DNA of 49,957 bases from an uncultured Rubrobacteraceae bacterium (lineage in GTDB: Bacteria > Actinomycetota > Rubrobacteria > Rubrobacterales > Rubrobacteraceae): contig CADCUT010000033.1 of assembly GCA_902805975.1 (NCBI GenBank), positions 1-49,957 of the forward strand. Direction: 5' to 3'. The notes beneath the pieces were generated by a model. That model was not told the origin of the DNA and did not search any database. It saw nothing but the letters and a program-made list of their open reading frames with translations. How positions within the stretch are numbered: position 1 is the first letter of the stretch; the number at the start of each line of letters is the position of its first letter. A program made the position numbers and the translations under genes. Shown here piece by piece: positions 22,756-32,113 of the stretch.

Positions 22756-24864
22756 GTGAACGAAGGGGATAGGGCCAGCCCCAGCATCACCGGCCGCGGG
22801 TCCGCTTCCAACCCGAGGAACCGCTTCGAGAAGATCGAGGTAGAGCCCGACCCGGCCGAGATGGGCGACGAACCCCGTCCCGAGACCGTCTACCTGCGCG
22901 ACCACTCCCGCTCCATCATCGCCACCAACAACAGCCCGGACATTGGCTTCGATGCCAGCATCAACCCTTACAGGGGATGCTCTCATGGCTGCAGTTATTG
23001 CATGGGTGGCGACACGCCGATCCTGATGGCGGACGGGACCACCAGGCGGTTGGAGGATATCGAGGTTGGGGACGAGATATACGGCACACAGAGACGAGGG
23101 GTGTACCGGCGCTACGTCAAGTCACGGGTGCTGGACCACTGGCAAACCAGGAAGGCCGCGTACCGGGTGACGCTGGAGGATGGAACCGAGCTGGTCTGCA
23201 GCGGGGATCATCGCTTCTTGACAGAGAAGGGCTGGAAGTTTGTCGTGGGCGATGGTCGAGGAGAGGGGTGCAGGCCGCATCTCACCGCGAACAACAAGTT
23301 GATGGGCACGGGTTCGTTCTCGCAGGCGCCGCAGGAATCGCTCGAATACAGACGTGGATACCTATGCGGAGTGGTGCGCGGCGACGGGCATCTTGCTTCT
23401 TATCGGTATGTGCGGGCGAGCGGGGCCAACGGCGATCAGCACCAGTTTCGTCTGGCCCTCGCCGATGCTGAGGCGCTGGAACGAACGGCATCTTACTTGC
23501 TGGACTTCAAGGTGGTTACCCACCGTTTCGTTTTTCAGAGGGCTGTAGCGGGCGGTAGAGAGATGACGGCCATACGGACGCACGCGCAAAAAGCTGTGGA
23601 GGTGGTAAAGGATGCCGTAGTCTGGCCGGTCATTCCAACGACGGACTGGCGCAAGGGTTTTCTGGCAGGCATCTTCGACGCCGAAGGCAGCTACGGAAGC
23701 AATACGCTGCGCATCCACAACACGGACCCGGAGATAATCGCGCAGATCGTCGAGTCCCTGCAAGCCCTGGACTTCGAGTTCGTCGTAGAGATCGCAAGCA
23801 AGGCACGAAGGCGCCCGATGAGCGTGATAAGGGTCCGTGGGGGACTGAGGGAGCACCTCCGGTTCTTCCATCTCATGGACCCGGTTATCACGCGTAAACG
23901 TGACATCGAGGGAACCGCGATCAAGTGCAACGCCGATCTGCGCGTGGCGTCCATCGAACCTCTTGGCGTCAGGAAGCTCTTCGATATCACCACGGGCACC
24001 GGGGACTTTATCGCCAACGGTGTCGTGAGCCACAACTGCTACGCCCGTCCAACCCACGAGTACCTCGGCCTCTCGGCGGGCCTCGACTTCGAGAGCAAGG
24101 TGCTCGTCAAGGAGGACGCGCCGGGGCTGTTGCGCAGGCAGTTGGCCTCGCCCCGGTGGGAGCCGAAGGTGCTCTCGATGAGCGGCGTCACAGATCCCTA
24201 CCAGCCGGTGGAGCGGAGGCTCGGGATCACGCGCGGCTGCCTCGAAGTCCTCGCCGCGTTCCGGAACCCGGTCGTCGTCGTAACGAAGAACCACCTCGTC
24301 ACCAGGGATATGGATCTACTCTCCGAGCTTGCCGGCCACGGGGCCTCGGCCGTCGCCGTCTCCCTCACGACCCTGGATGATGACCTCAGGCGCATCATGG
24401 AGCCGCGGACTTCGAGGCCCGTCCGGCGCCTCGCCGCGATCCGGAAGCTGGCGGAGGCCGGCATCCCGGTCGGGGTCATGACGGCGCCCGTGATACCGGG
24501 CCTCAACGACCACGAGCTCCCGAACCTCCTCTCGGCCGCAGCCGAAGCCGGCGCGACCTTCGCCGGCTACGTCCCGGTGCGTCTCCCCGGCGCCGTCGCC
24601 CCGCTCTTCGAGGACTGGTTGGAACGCCACTTCCCGGACCGCAAGGAGAAGGTCTTGAACCGCATCCGCTCCATGCGCGGCGGGAGGCTCAACGACCCGG
24701 AGTTCGGGTCTCGTATGAAAGGCGGGGGCGTTTACGCGGAGCACGTGTCGCGGCTCTTCGGGGTGTCTTGCCGGCGGGCCGGGATCGAACGCGGCCGGTT
24801 CCCGAAACTATCTGCGGCCTCGTTTCGTAGAGATGGTGGGGTCCAGCCCGGTCTCTTCGACTAG
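22756..24864 (+). CDS. Rv2578c-type radical SAM protein interrupted by an intein
   Basis: The precursor has 702 residues; removing the 346-residue intein leaves 356, the usual size of Rv2578c-like radical SAM proteins. The N-extein (1-81) ends NPYRGCSHGCSY with cysteines 75 and 79. The C-extein begins at Cys428 with CYARPTHEYLGLSAGLDFES. Joined, they restore CSHGCSYC, the CxxxCxxC motif that binds the [4Fe-4S] cluster. Other family marks are MSGVTDPYQPVERRLGITRG, VVVTKNHLVTRDMDLL, SLTTLDDDLRRIMEPR and VMTAPVIPGLNDHELP. The protein should cleave S-adenosylmethionine to start a radical reaction; the substrate is unknown. The precursor cannot form the cluster until splicing occurs. GTG 22756 is the start. 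Confidence 0.92.
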   Translation: MNEGDRASPSITGRGSASNPRNRFEKIEVEPDPAEMGDEPRPETVYLRDHSRSIIATNNSPDIGFDASINPYRGCSHGCSYCMGGDTPILMADGTTRRLEDIEVGDEIYGTQRRGVYRRYVKSRVLDHWQTRKAAYRVTLEDGTELVCSGDHRFLTEKGWKFVVGDGRGEGCRPHLTANNKLMGTGSFSQAPQESLEYRRGYLCGVVRGDGHLASYRYVRASGANGDQHQFRLALADAEALERTASYLLDFKVVTHRFVFQRAVAGGREMTAIRTHAQKAVEVVKDAVVWPVIPTTDWRKGFLAGIFDAEGSYGSNTLRIHNTDPEIIAQIVESLQALDFEFVVEIASKARRRPMSVIRVRGGLREHLRFFHLMDPVITRKRDIEGTAIKCNADLRVASIEPLGVRKLFDITTGTGDFIANGVVSHNCYARPTHEYLGLSAGLDFESKVLVKEDAPGLLRRQLASPRWEPKVLSMSGVTDPYQPVERRLGITRGCLEVLAAFRNPVVVVTKNHLVTRDMDLLSELAGHGASAVAVSLTTLDDDLRRIMEPRTSRPVRRLAAIRKLAEAGIPVGVMTAPVIPGLNDHELPNLLSAAAEAGATFAGYVPVRLPGAVAPLFEDWLERHFPDRKEKVLNRIRSMRGGRLNDPEFGSRMKGGGVYAEHVSRLFGVSCRRAGIERGRFPKLSAASFRRDGGVQPGLFD
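22999..24036 (+). mobile_element. Intein with LAGLIDADG homing endonuclease domain
   Basis: The intein is residues 82-427 of the radical SAM precursor (346 residues). It begins with Cys (CMGGDTPILMADGTTRRLED, then IEVGDEIYG), has block B at CSGDHRFLTEKGWK, and ends LFDITTGTGDFIANGVVSHN with the penultimate His, terminal Asn and following Cys required for splicing. Between these lie two LAGLIDADG-type helices, GYLCGVVRGDG and GFLAGIFDAEG, so an intact homing endonuclease is likely. The usual Thr of block B (TxxH) is Cys/Ser here. It sits immediately before the third cluster cysteine. Confidence 0.93.
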
Positions 24865-24963
24865 AGGGAAGCGGGCCCCGGACCGAGTTGTGTGGTGGGC
24901 GCGGCCGTGCAAACATGGTCCGCGAAAGGTTTCTTGGCCGTCCGATGGGGTGGGAGGGTTCTT

Positions 24964-26616
24964 GTGGCGAGGCTTGGCGAGAAGGTGCGGGACGCGGTTG
25001 AGGACCTTGGTGGGGACGGCGGGACCGAGCAGTTCAAGATCGACGCCGGGGACTTCCTCTCCGCGCGCGAGCGCGGGGGGACGACCGGCACCCGCATCGA
25101 GCAGCAGACCGCAGCACTCTCCGAGGCGGCGGAGATCGTCAACCGGAGCTTCCCGACCGTTGACCCGTCCGGGAGGTTCATAAACGCGATCTCCCCCGTG
25201 GTGATCCCGAACCGCCAGTCCCTCTTCTGGCGGTTGATGCCGATAGGGATGCTCGCGGTGTTCGTCTTTCTCGGGGTCGCGGTGACGGTGGCGCTCAGCC
25301 AGGTGCAGGGCGTGGGCGCGGCTGGGCTCGCGCTCTTCGGGCCACACCTGTGGCTGATCCTGATCGGGCTCGCCGCCTTTACCTGGTGGCGCCAGAGCGT
25401 GGTGATGGTGCCGGACGGGTGCCGGGCGGTCATCACCCGCTTCGGGAAGCTCGAAGAGGTCGTCGGCGCCGGGCGCAAGCTCCTCTTCAACCCGTGGAAG
25501 CAGGTCAGCTACATCGTCAACACGACCAGGGAGTACCCCTACAACGCCCCCATCCGCCAGGCGCCGACGTCGAGCCGGGTCAACGCCAGCGTCGATCTGT
25601 TCTTGCAGTTCAGGATCGAGGAGCCTGCGGAGTTCATCTTTACCGTCGGCGGCGTCAAGGGCTTTTCGGACAAGCTGGAGAACGCCATAAGCGAGGTTAC
25701 GCGGGCGCTTATCTACGAGCAGCGCGCCGAGGACATCTACGACCTCGTCGGCGAGAGCACCCAGAAGTTCATAGACTCCCTCAACGAGCAGTTCCTGCCG
25801 GCGATCCGGTTCACCAACGCCAACATCACCCACGCCGAGCCCTCGAGCCAGGAGTACAGGATGGACCTCGCCGCCCCGGAGATGGTCCGGGTGGCGAAGG
25901 AGGCCTACACCTACGAGTACGAGCTGCGCTTGCGCAAGGAGCAGGACGAGGGTGAGTTGAGGGGGGAGCTGGCGTCCCTGCGGGAGACGCGGTCGGCCAT
26001 AAGCGCGGAGATCGCGACCTACCAGGCCCAGATCGACACGGCCCGCGAGCGCGAGACGAACCGGGCCAACGCCCGCGCCCGCGAGCGGATGGTCGAGGCC
26101 GAGAGCACGGCAAACGCCAACGCCTCCCTGCTCGAAGCCCAGGCTCTGGACATCCGGGCCGTCAGCAGCGCAGCAGCACCCGAGATCCTCGAGTACCGCT
26201 TCCAGCAGGACGTGCTGGAGAAGCTCTCCGGGGTGGCGGACAGCCTGCCGCAGGTCGTCCAGATCGGGGCCGGTGGAGCCGGTGGGGGAGAGGCGGTTGA
26301 CTTCCTTGAGATCTCGCGGCGCATGATAGGTACCGGCGACGAGCCGCTCTTCACGCCCGAGGACATGCAGGCCATTCGTAACCGGATGGAGGAGATTCAG
26401 GCCCGCATCCGCGACCGCGCCCGCGAGATAGAGCGCCTCTCGGGCGGCCAGACCGCCCCGCCGGAAGAACCGCCGGAGCACCCGGCTGCCGAGACGGCCA
26501 CGGAAGATAGGGTCGAGGAGATCCGGCAGTCCGTCACCGATGAGGCCGTCAAGGAGCGCGTCGAGCGCCTCGGCCACGACGACGAAGCGCCCGGCACGAA
26601 CGGGGAGGAGGCCTGA
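24964..26616 (+). CDS. SPFH/band-7 family membrane protein (first of a pair)
   Basis: The product has 550 residues from GTG 24964, chosen because GGGAGG lies six bases upstream; earlier in-frame starts lack a site. Residues about 91-141 hold two membrane helices. Residues 145-320 are an SPFH domain (PDGCRAVITRFGKLEEVVGA, RKLLFNPWKQVSYIVNTTRE, LENAISEVTRALIYEQRAED). Residues 320-410 are a long charged coiled coil (RLRKEQDEGELRGELASLRE), and the tail is acidic with Pro-rich patches. Such proteins form large oligomeric membrane scaffolds. Its stop overlaps the next SPFH gene (TGATG), so the two probably form a hetero-oligomer. Confidence 0.85.
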   Translation: MARLGEKVRDAVEDLGGDGGTEQFKIDAGDFLSARERGGTTGTRIEQQTAALSEAAEIVNRSFPTVDPSGRFINAISPVVIPNRQSLFWRLMPIGMLAVFVFLGVAVTVALSQVQGVGAAGLALFGPHLWLILIGLAAFTWWRQSVVMVPDGCRAVITRFGKLEEVVGAGRKLLFNPWKQVSYIVNTTREYPYNAPIRQAPTSSRVNASVDLFLQFRIEEPAEFIFTVGGVKGFSDKLENAISEVTRALIYEQRAEDIYDLVGESTQKFIDSLNEQFLPAIRFTNANITHAEPSSQEYRMDLAAPEMVRVAKEAYTYEYELRLRKEQDEGELRGELASLRETRSAISAEIATYQAQIDTARERETNRANARARERMVEAESTANANASLLEAQALDIRAVSSAAAPEILEYRFQQDVLEKLSGVADSLPQVVQIGAGGAGGGEAVDFLEISRRMIGTGDEPLFTPEDMQAIRNRMEEIQARIRDRAREIERLSGGQTAPPEEPPEHPAAETATEDRVEEIRQSVTDEAVKERVERLGHDDEAPGTNGEEA

Positions 26617-27935
26617 TGGAGCAGGCGGTTGGGGCCACCGCCCGGTCGGTGGCGAACGCGCAGGAGTTCTCCCGGATAAAGGAGGTCGTCTCCGGGTGGT
26701 CCGGGGTGCGGCAGTTCTTGCGGGGCGGGGACGGGGGCCAGATCGTGCCCGTCGTCATCCTCAAGGACCGCCGGCGCTACGGCTGGCTCTTCTTGCTGGG
26801 CGTGGCGATCTACGTGATGGGCTTCGGCCTGTTCTCCGGCAACGTCGGGGTCGCGGTCCTCGCGGGCCTGGTCGCCCTCGTCTTGCTCGCGCTCGCCCTC
26901 CTCTGGCTGTGGCGCGGGGCCATCGTCGAGATAGAGCAGGGGACGACCGGCGTTCTCTCGCGCTACGGCAGGATAGAGGGGACGCTCCCGCCGGGGCGGC
27001 ACTACCTCTGGCGGCCGTGGGACAAGGTCGAGTTCGTCGTGGATACGGCCACGGAGATCCCGTACCTCGCACCCGTCGCAGTCTGCCCGACCCGCGAGAA
27101 CGTGCCGCTCAAGGCCATCGAGTTCTTTCTCAAGTTCCGCATCGTCGACCCTTTGGCCTTTGTCCGCACCATAGGCGCCTCCAACTTCGACCTCGTCCTG
27201 TCGAGCGCCGTGCAGGACGCGATCCGCCAGCGCAGCCGCCAGGTGAGCACGGAGAAGGCCTACGACCTGCGAGGCTCGGACGTGGGGGACATGCAGGAGT
27301 ACCTGAACCGCCAGCTCGCAAGCTACGGCGTGCGCATCCTCGGGGCCAACATCCCGGACGTCCAGCTCCCCGACCAGTACCAGACCCACCTCGCCACCCG
27401 CGAGCGCGTCGCCAAGGAGCTCGCCGCCTACGAGCGCGAGTGGGAGCTTACCCGCAAACAGCGCATAGACACGCTTCTCATGGAGATAGAGCGATCCAAA
27501 AAGGACCGCGACGCACGTCTAATCGAGGTAAAAGAGGCCCGCAACCGCGCCCGCCAGGACGTGGCGAGAATGCTGGAGGAGAAGGAGACCGAGGCCCAGC
27601 GCGTCCGTCTTGAGATAGAGACCCGCGGCAGGGCCGCCCTCACGGAGGCCGAGAACGAGGCGACCGCCCTCCGGCATCTCGGCCAGGCGCACCGCGACAA
27701 CCGGGCCGTCGTGCGCTACGAGCTTGCCCGGCGGCGCATCGAGGTCGGGGAGAGGCTCATGCAGCACGCCCCGCGGCCGGTGCTCGTTCGCGGCGAGGGG
27801 GGAGAGCAGTCCGCGCTATCTACCCTGATCCTGGCCCAGCTGCTCCCGCAACTGACCCGCAACGGTGGCGCTTCAAACGGCGCCGGGGACGCCGTCCGCC
27901 GGACGGCCCGCGATCTCATCGACGGCGAAGGGTAG
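26616..27935 (+). CDS. SPFH/band-7 family membrane protein (second of a pair)
   Basis: The product has 439 residues. Residues 55-99 contain two membrane helices. Residues 100-270 are an SPFH domain (IVEIEQGTTGVLSRYGRIEG, LPPGRHYLWRPWDKVEFVVD, LSSAVQDAIRQRSRQVSTEK). Residues 275-375 are a coiled coil with many Arg/Glu pairs (LLMEIERSKKDRDARLIEVK). It shares its architecture with the product encoded just upstream but only limited identity, so it is a diverged partner rather than a recent duplicate. ATG 26616 shares one base with the previous stop. The arrangement recalls HflK-HflC and prohibitin pairs, but no protease gene is adjacent. Confidence 0.85.
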   Translation: MEQAVGATARSVANAQEFSRIKEVVSGWSGVRQFLRGGDGGQIVPVVILKDRRRYGWLFLLGVAIYVMGFGLFSGNVGVAVLAGLVALVLLALALLWLWRGAIVEIEQGTTGVLSRYGRIEGTLPPGRHYLWRPWDKVEFVVDTATEIPYLAPVAVCPTRENVPLKAIEFFLKFRIVDPLAFVRTIGASNFDLVLSSAVQDAIRQRSRQVSTEKAYDLRGSDVGDMQEYLNRQLASYGVRILGANIPDVQLPDQYQTHLATRERVAKELAAYEREWELTRKQRIDTLLMEIERSKKDRDARLIEVKEARNRARQDVARMLEEKETEAQRVRLEIETRGRAALTEAENEATALRHLGQAHRDNRAVVRYELARRRIEVGERLMQHAPRPVLVRGEGGEQSALSTLILAQLLPQLTRNGGASNGAGDAVRRTARDLIDGEG

Positions 27936-27961
27936 CGTCCCGCGGCACGAAAGGAGTGAGG

Positions 27962-28717
27962 GTGGAATACCCGAAGATGGACCGGGATCTGCACCTGCTC
28001 GGGTTGATGTGCCGGCAGGTCGATGAGGCGCGGGGCCTCGGCATCCAGGAGCCGCGGCTGGAGTACCACGAAGACCCGCCGGAGATCCGCGTCCGGGTTG
28101 CCGGCGCGGACGCCATCGAGGAGGTGCTCCTGGGCGGCTATTACCACGGGCACGACTTGATCGAAGGAGCCAGCGAGTACCTGAGGCGGCTGCAAGCGAA
28201 GGGGTATGTCGAGCTCTTGGCAGGAGGAGACGGCGTGGGCTCCGTGCGGATCACCGCCACGGGCCTTGAGAAGGTCCGACAGCGGCGTTCGTTCGAGGCG
28301 AACCTCCCGCGACGGCTGACGATGCCCGAGGTCTCCTTTCGCGGCGGGCCGAAGGTCGGCGTGATGAACCTGTGGCGCGTAGATTGGGAAGGACACGTGA
28401 TCCGGGTCCGCAACCGTCGCCTTCTGTCGCTGGGCGAACACCCGCCGGAAGCGACCGAGTACCTGGAGATAGACGGGCGCCTCGCGCACCTGGGCTTGCA
28501 ACCGCCACCAGGGGTCGAGCGGCCCATGCCCGACTACATGAGCCCTCCCCAACCCTGGAGGTCCAAGGATCTTCGCGGCGAACTGATGGCCGCCGATGGC
28601 CCGCACGAAGTCCACGCCCACATCGGGCTTACCGCGCCCTTCAGGACGACGGGGTGCCTGATCTCCGTGGACGGCGTGGTTGTCGGCGGTGACGTCGGAA
28701 AGAAGTTCGTAACCTAG
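27962..28717 (+). CDS. Uncharacterised protein with predicted winged-helix and beta domains
   Basis: The product has 251 residues. GTG 27962 is chosen because AAGGAG lies five bases upstream; GTG 27956 would overlap that site. Residues about 5-100 look like a winged helix: DLHLLGLMCRQVDEARG, YYHGHDLIEGASEYLRRLQA, KGYVELL, then ITATGLEKV. Residues about 130-250 are beta-rich with two similar halves (VGVMNLWRVDWEGHVIRVRN, EYLEIDGRLAH and LRGELMAADGPHEVHAHIGL, CLISVDGVVVGGDVGKKF). I cannot name the family. It follows the SPFH pair by 26 bases and is probably in the same transcript, so it may regulate or bind that membrane complex. Confidence 0.7.
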   Translation: MEYPKMDRDLHLLGLMCRQVDEARGLGIQEPRLEYHEDPPEIRVRVAGADAIEEVLLGGYYHGHDLIEGASEYLRRLQAKGYVELLAGGDGVGSVRITATGLEKVRQRRSFEANLPRRLTMPEVSFRGGPKVGVMNLWRVDWEGHVIRVRNRRLLSLGEHPPEATEYLEIDGRLAHLGLQPPPGVERPMPDYMSPPQPWRSKDLRGELMAADGPHEVHAHIGLTAPFRTTGCLISVDGVVVGGDVGKKFVT

Positions 28718-28748
28718 TCTCCGGGTCGGGGTTTTGTTCCCTGCGGGA

Positions 28749-29375
28749 TCACGCCCGCGGCCGTTGGACGTCCCCGGTGCCGCCGACGCTTTCGTTTCCG
28801 GAGTTGGTGGTCAGCAGCGCGCGCGACACCGTCTGGGCGATGATGGAGCGGCGACGGGCGTGCTCGGCCTCGCCGTCGTTCTTACTGGCGGCGTAGGTGA
28901 CGTTGACGGGGGACCACGTCATCGCGATCGCCGTGATCAGGGGATATACCTCGCAAGGAGCGAGCGCCGGGTCTATACGTCCCTCGCGCTGCGCGTCGGC
29001 GATGGCCCGTATCTTGCCGTCGCCGTGATCCTCGACGGACTGGAGCAGGTCCCCCGCCGGCACCCGCTCCAACCTGTACCAGGTCGCCAGGCGCAGTAGC
29101 TCCGGGCTCTCGACATAAGAGTCGTAGAGCCGCGCGGCGTAGCCCGGCAGGTCGTCCACGGTGAAGGGCACGGCGTCCAAAATACTCGCGAGCTGGTCGC
29201 GGATCACGGCGTCGAGGAGACCGTCCTTGCTGCCGAAGTACGAGTACATCTGCGACTTGTTGACGCCCGCTGAAACCGCGATGCGGTCGACGCGCGCGCC
29301 CGCGATCCCACGCTCCGCGAACTCCGCGGCCGCGGCGTCCAGTACCCGGCGTCTGCTCTTCTGACCATCGCGCAT
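28749..29375 (-). CDS. TetR family regulator
   Basis: The product has 208 residues. Residues 5-52 are the HTH: KSRRRVLDAAAAEFAERGIA, GARVDRIAVSAGVNKSQMYS, YFGSKDGLLDAVI. The effector domain (SPELLRLATWYRLERVPAGD, LITAIAMTWSPVNVTYAAS) resembles TetR_C_33-like types. ATG 29375 is preferred over the TTG at 29393 because a TATAAT box (29382-29387) ends six bases upstream, so transcription should start at this ATG and the mRNA would be leaderless. It is divergent from a redox cluster. AGTTGGT/ACCAAC half-sites lie in both promoters, so it likely controls both sides. Confidence 0.87.
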   Translation of the reverse strand: MRDGQKSRRRVLDAAAAEFAERGIAGARVDRIAVSAGVNKSQMYSYFGSKDGLLDAVIRDQLASILDAVPFTVDDLPGYAARLYDSYVESPELLRLATWYRLERVPAGDLLQSVEDHGDGKIRAIADAQREGRIDPALAPCEVYPLITAIAMTWSPVNVTYAASKNDGEAEHARRRSIIAQTVSRALLTTNSGNESVGGTGDVQRPRA

Positions 29376-29381
29376 GGAGGC

Positions 29382-29408
29382 ATTATAAACCAACCATCAT
29401 TACAAACA
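29382..29408 (-). promoter_or_regulatory. Leaderless promoter of tetR with AGTTGGT-type half-site
   Basis: On the minus strand a perfect TATAAT (29382-29387) is preceded at 16 bp by TTGTTT (29404-29409 region). The spacer contains GGTTGG, matching the operator half-site of the divergent promoter. The expected start of transcription coincides with the ATG at 29375. Confidence 0.5.
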
Positions 29409-29412
29409 AACT

Positions 29413-30511
<1,099 letters not shown>

Positions 30512-30560
30512 AAAGAGCAATCCCCCCGATGGGACGGACGATCCGAGAGGAGGAACCAGA

Positions 30561-30971
30561 ATGGATGAGGCGGTACGCCGGGCGCTCGCCATCGACAAGT
30601 CGTCGCCAGCCAGGGACCGGACGGTCGACATCACCACGATCGGGCGCCGATCCGGGAGGCCGCGGAGGATCGAGATCTGGTTCTACCGGGCAGACGGCAA
30701 GGTCTACCTGAGCAGCATGCCCGCGAAGCGCGGCTGGTACGCCAACCTCAAGGCCAACCCGGCCTTCACCTTCCACCTCAAAAACGGGGTCGTCGCCGAC
30801 CTCCCGGCGACGGCGGTGCCCGTCACCGACGAGGCGGAGCGGCGCCGGGTCTTCGCCCACTTCGTCGATGACCTCAACCAGCCGGGCAACCCGGGCCGTA
30901 TCGCCCAGCCGACCCACGTGGAGGACTGGGTGGCCGGCAGCCCGCTCATGGAGATCTCTTTCGACGAGTAG
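30561..30971 (+). CDS. Nitroreductase/deazaflavin-dependent oxidoreductase (DUF385-like)
   Basis: The product has 136 residues with a split beta-barrel pattern: VDITTIGRRSGRPRRIEIWF, YRADGKVYLSSMPAKRGWYA, NLKANPAFTFHLKNGVVADL. The signature T-x-G-R-x-S-G-x-x-R and W-x-x-N-L-x-x-N-P matches the F420H2-dependent Ddn/DUF385 family. It probably uses reduced F420 (or FMN) to reduce an organic substrate. ATG 30561 follows GAGAGGAGG. It lies 50 bases after the aldo/keto reductase and is likely in the same TetR-controlled transcript. Confidence 0.85.
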   Translation: MDEAVRRALAIDKSSPARDRTVDITTIGRRSGRPRRIEIWFYRADGKVYLSSMPAKRGWYANLKANPAFTFHLKNGVVADLPATAVPVTDEAERRRVFAHFVDDLNQPGNPGRIAQPTHVEDWVAGSPLMEISFDE

Positions 30972-31061
30972 GTCGGCCGATGAAGCCCTCTCAAGCTGCG
31001 CGGTAAAGAACGACAGCGAAGACGGCCCGCAGCAAACAGCGGCCCCGGATGGGAGAAGCGC

Positions 31062-32030
31062 ATGACCACCGATAAGAAACGCGTCACGACGCCTTTCGGT
31101 GCCGAGTCCACCGCAAGGGAGGTGCTAGAGGGGATCGGTCTGTCGGGGAAGCGGGCGGTCGTCACCGGCGCCTCCTCGGGTATAGGCGTAGAGACCGCCA
31201 GGGCGCTCGCCGGCGCCGGGGCGGAGGTGACGCTCGCTGTCAGGAACACCGACGCCGGCGGGCGCACCGCCGAAGACATCGCCGAAACGACCGGCAACCC
31301 GAGGCTCCACGTCTCGCCGCTGGATCTCGCCGACCAGAGGTCCGTCGCGGCCTTCGTCGCCTCCTGGGAAGGACCGCTGCATATCCTCGTCAACAACGCA
31401 GGCATCATGGACGTGCCCGGGCTCACGCGTAGCCCGGAAGGGTGGGAGATGCAGTTCGCCACCAACCACATGGGACACTTCGCCCTTGCGCTGGGTCTCT
31501 ACGACGCGCTGGCTGCGGCCGGAGCCGAAGGCGGCGCCCGGATCGTCTCGGTCAGCTCCAGCGGGCACGGGGCCTCCCCGGTCGTCTTCGAGGACATCAA
31601 CTTCGAGCGGCGCGAGTACACCCCGTCGCTCGCATACGGGCAGTCCAAGACCGCCAACGCGCTCTTCGCCGTCGGGGTGACGCGCCGGTGGGCGGAGGGC
31701 GGCATCCTCGCCAACTCGCTGATGCCGGGCGGGATCTGGACGAACCTCCAGCGCCACTGGGATGCGGAGGTGCTCGAGGGCATCAAGGAGATGATCGCAG
31801 ATAGCGACGACCGGTCGATAAACAAGACCCCGCAGCAGGGGGCGGCGACCTCGGTGCTGCTGGCGGCCTCGCCGCTGGTGGAGGGTATCGGCGGGCGGTA
31901 CTTTGAGGACTGCAACGAGGCGAAGGTCGTGCCGGAGATCGTGGGCGGCGTCCACGGGGTACGCGACTACGCCCTCGACCCCGCGGCGGCCGACCGGCTC
32001 TGGGAAGAATCCCTGCGGCTTCTGGGGTAG
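31062..32030 (+). CDS. SDR family oxidoreductase (retinol dehydrogenase/WWOX-like)
   Basis: The product has 322 residues, longer than classical SDRs. It has TGASSGIG (cofactor loop, about residues 36-43), LVNNAGIMDVP, MQFATNHMGHFALA, VSVSSSGH with the catalytic Ser and YGQSK with Tyr and Lys. An Arg after strand 2 (AVRNTDAGGR) favours NADP(H). These features place it with the light-dependent protochlorophyllide reductase/retinol dehydrogenase-like SDRs. ATG 31062 follows GGGAG. It is the third gene of the cluster behind the TetR operator; a gap of 90 bases separates it from the F420-type gene. Confidence 0.88.
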   Translation: MTTDKKRVTTPFGAESTAREVLEGIGLSGKRAVVTGASSGIGVETARALAGAGAEVTLAVRNTDAGGRTAEDIAETTGNPRLHVSPLDLADQRSVAAFVASWEGPLHILVNNAGIMDVPGLTRSPEGWEMQFATNHMGHFALALGLYDALAAAGAEGGARIVSVSSSGHGASPVVFEDINFERREYTPSLAYGQSKTANALFAVGVTRRWAEGGILANSLMPGGIWTNLQRHWDAEVLEGIKEMIADSDDRSINKTPQQGAATSVLLAASPLVEGIGGRYFEDCNEAKVVPEIVGGVHGVRDYALDPAAADRLWEESLRLLG

Positions 32031-32113
32031 GTGGCGGCGTCTATCCGGCCACGTGTTCGGGGCGGATACAATGGCGTACAGGCACCGAACTATTCCCTAT
32101 GAAGGGTGGCCGC

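Noticed and set aside
24808-26577. Minus-strand open frame of 589 codons opposite the SPFH gene
   Set aside because: Low-complexity Arg/Leu/Pro/Asp translation with no domain pattern. It mirrors the codon bias of the real plus-strand gene.
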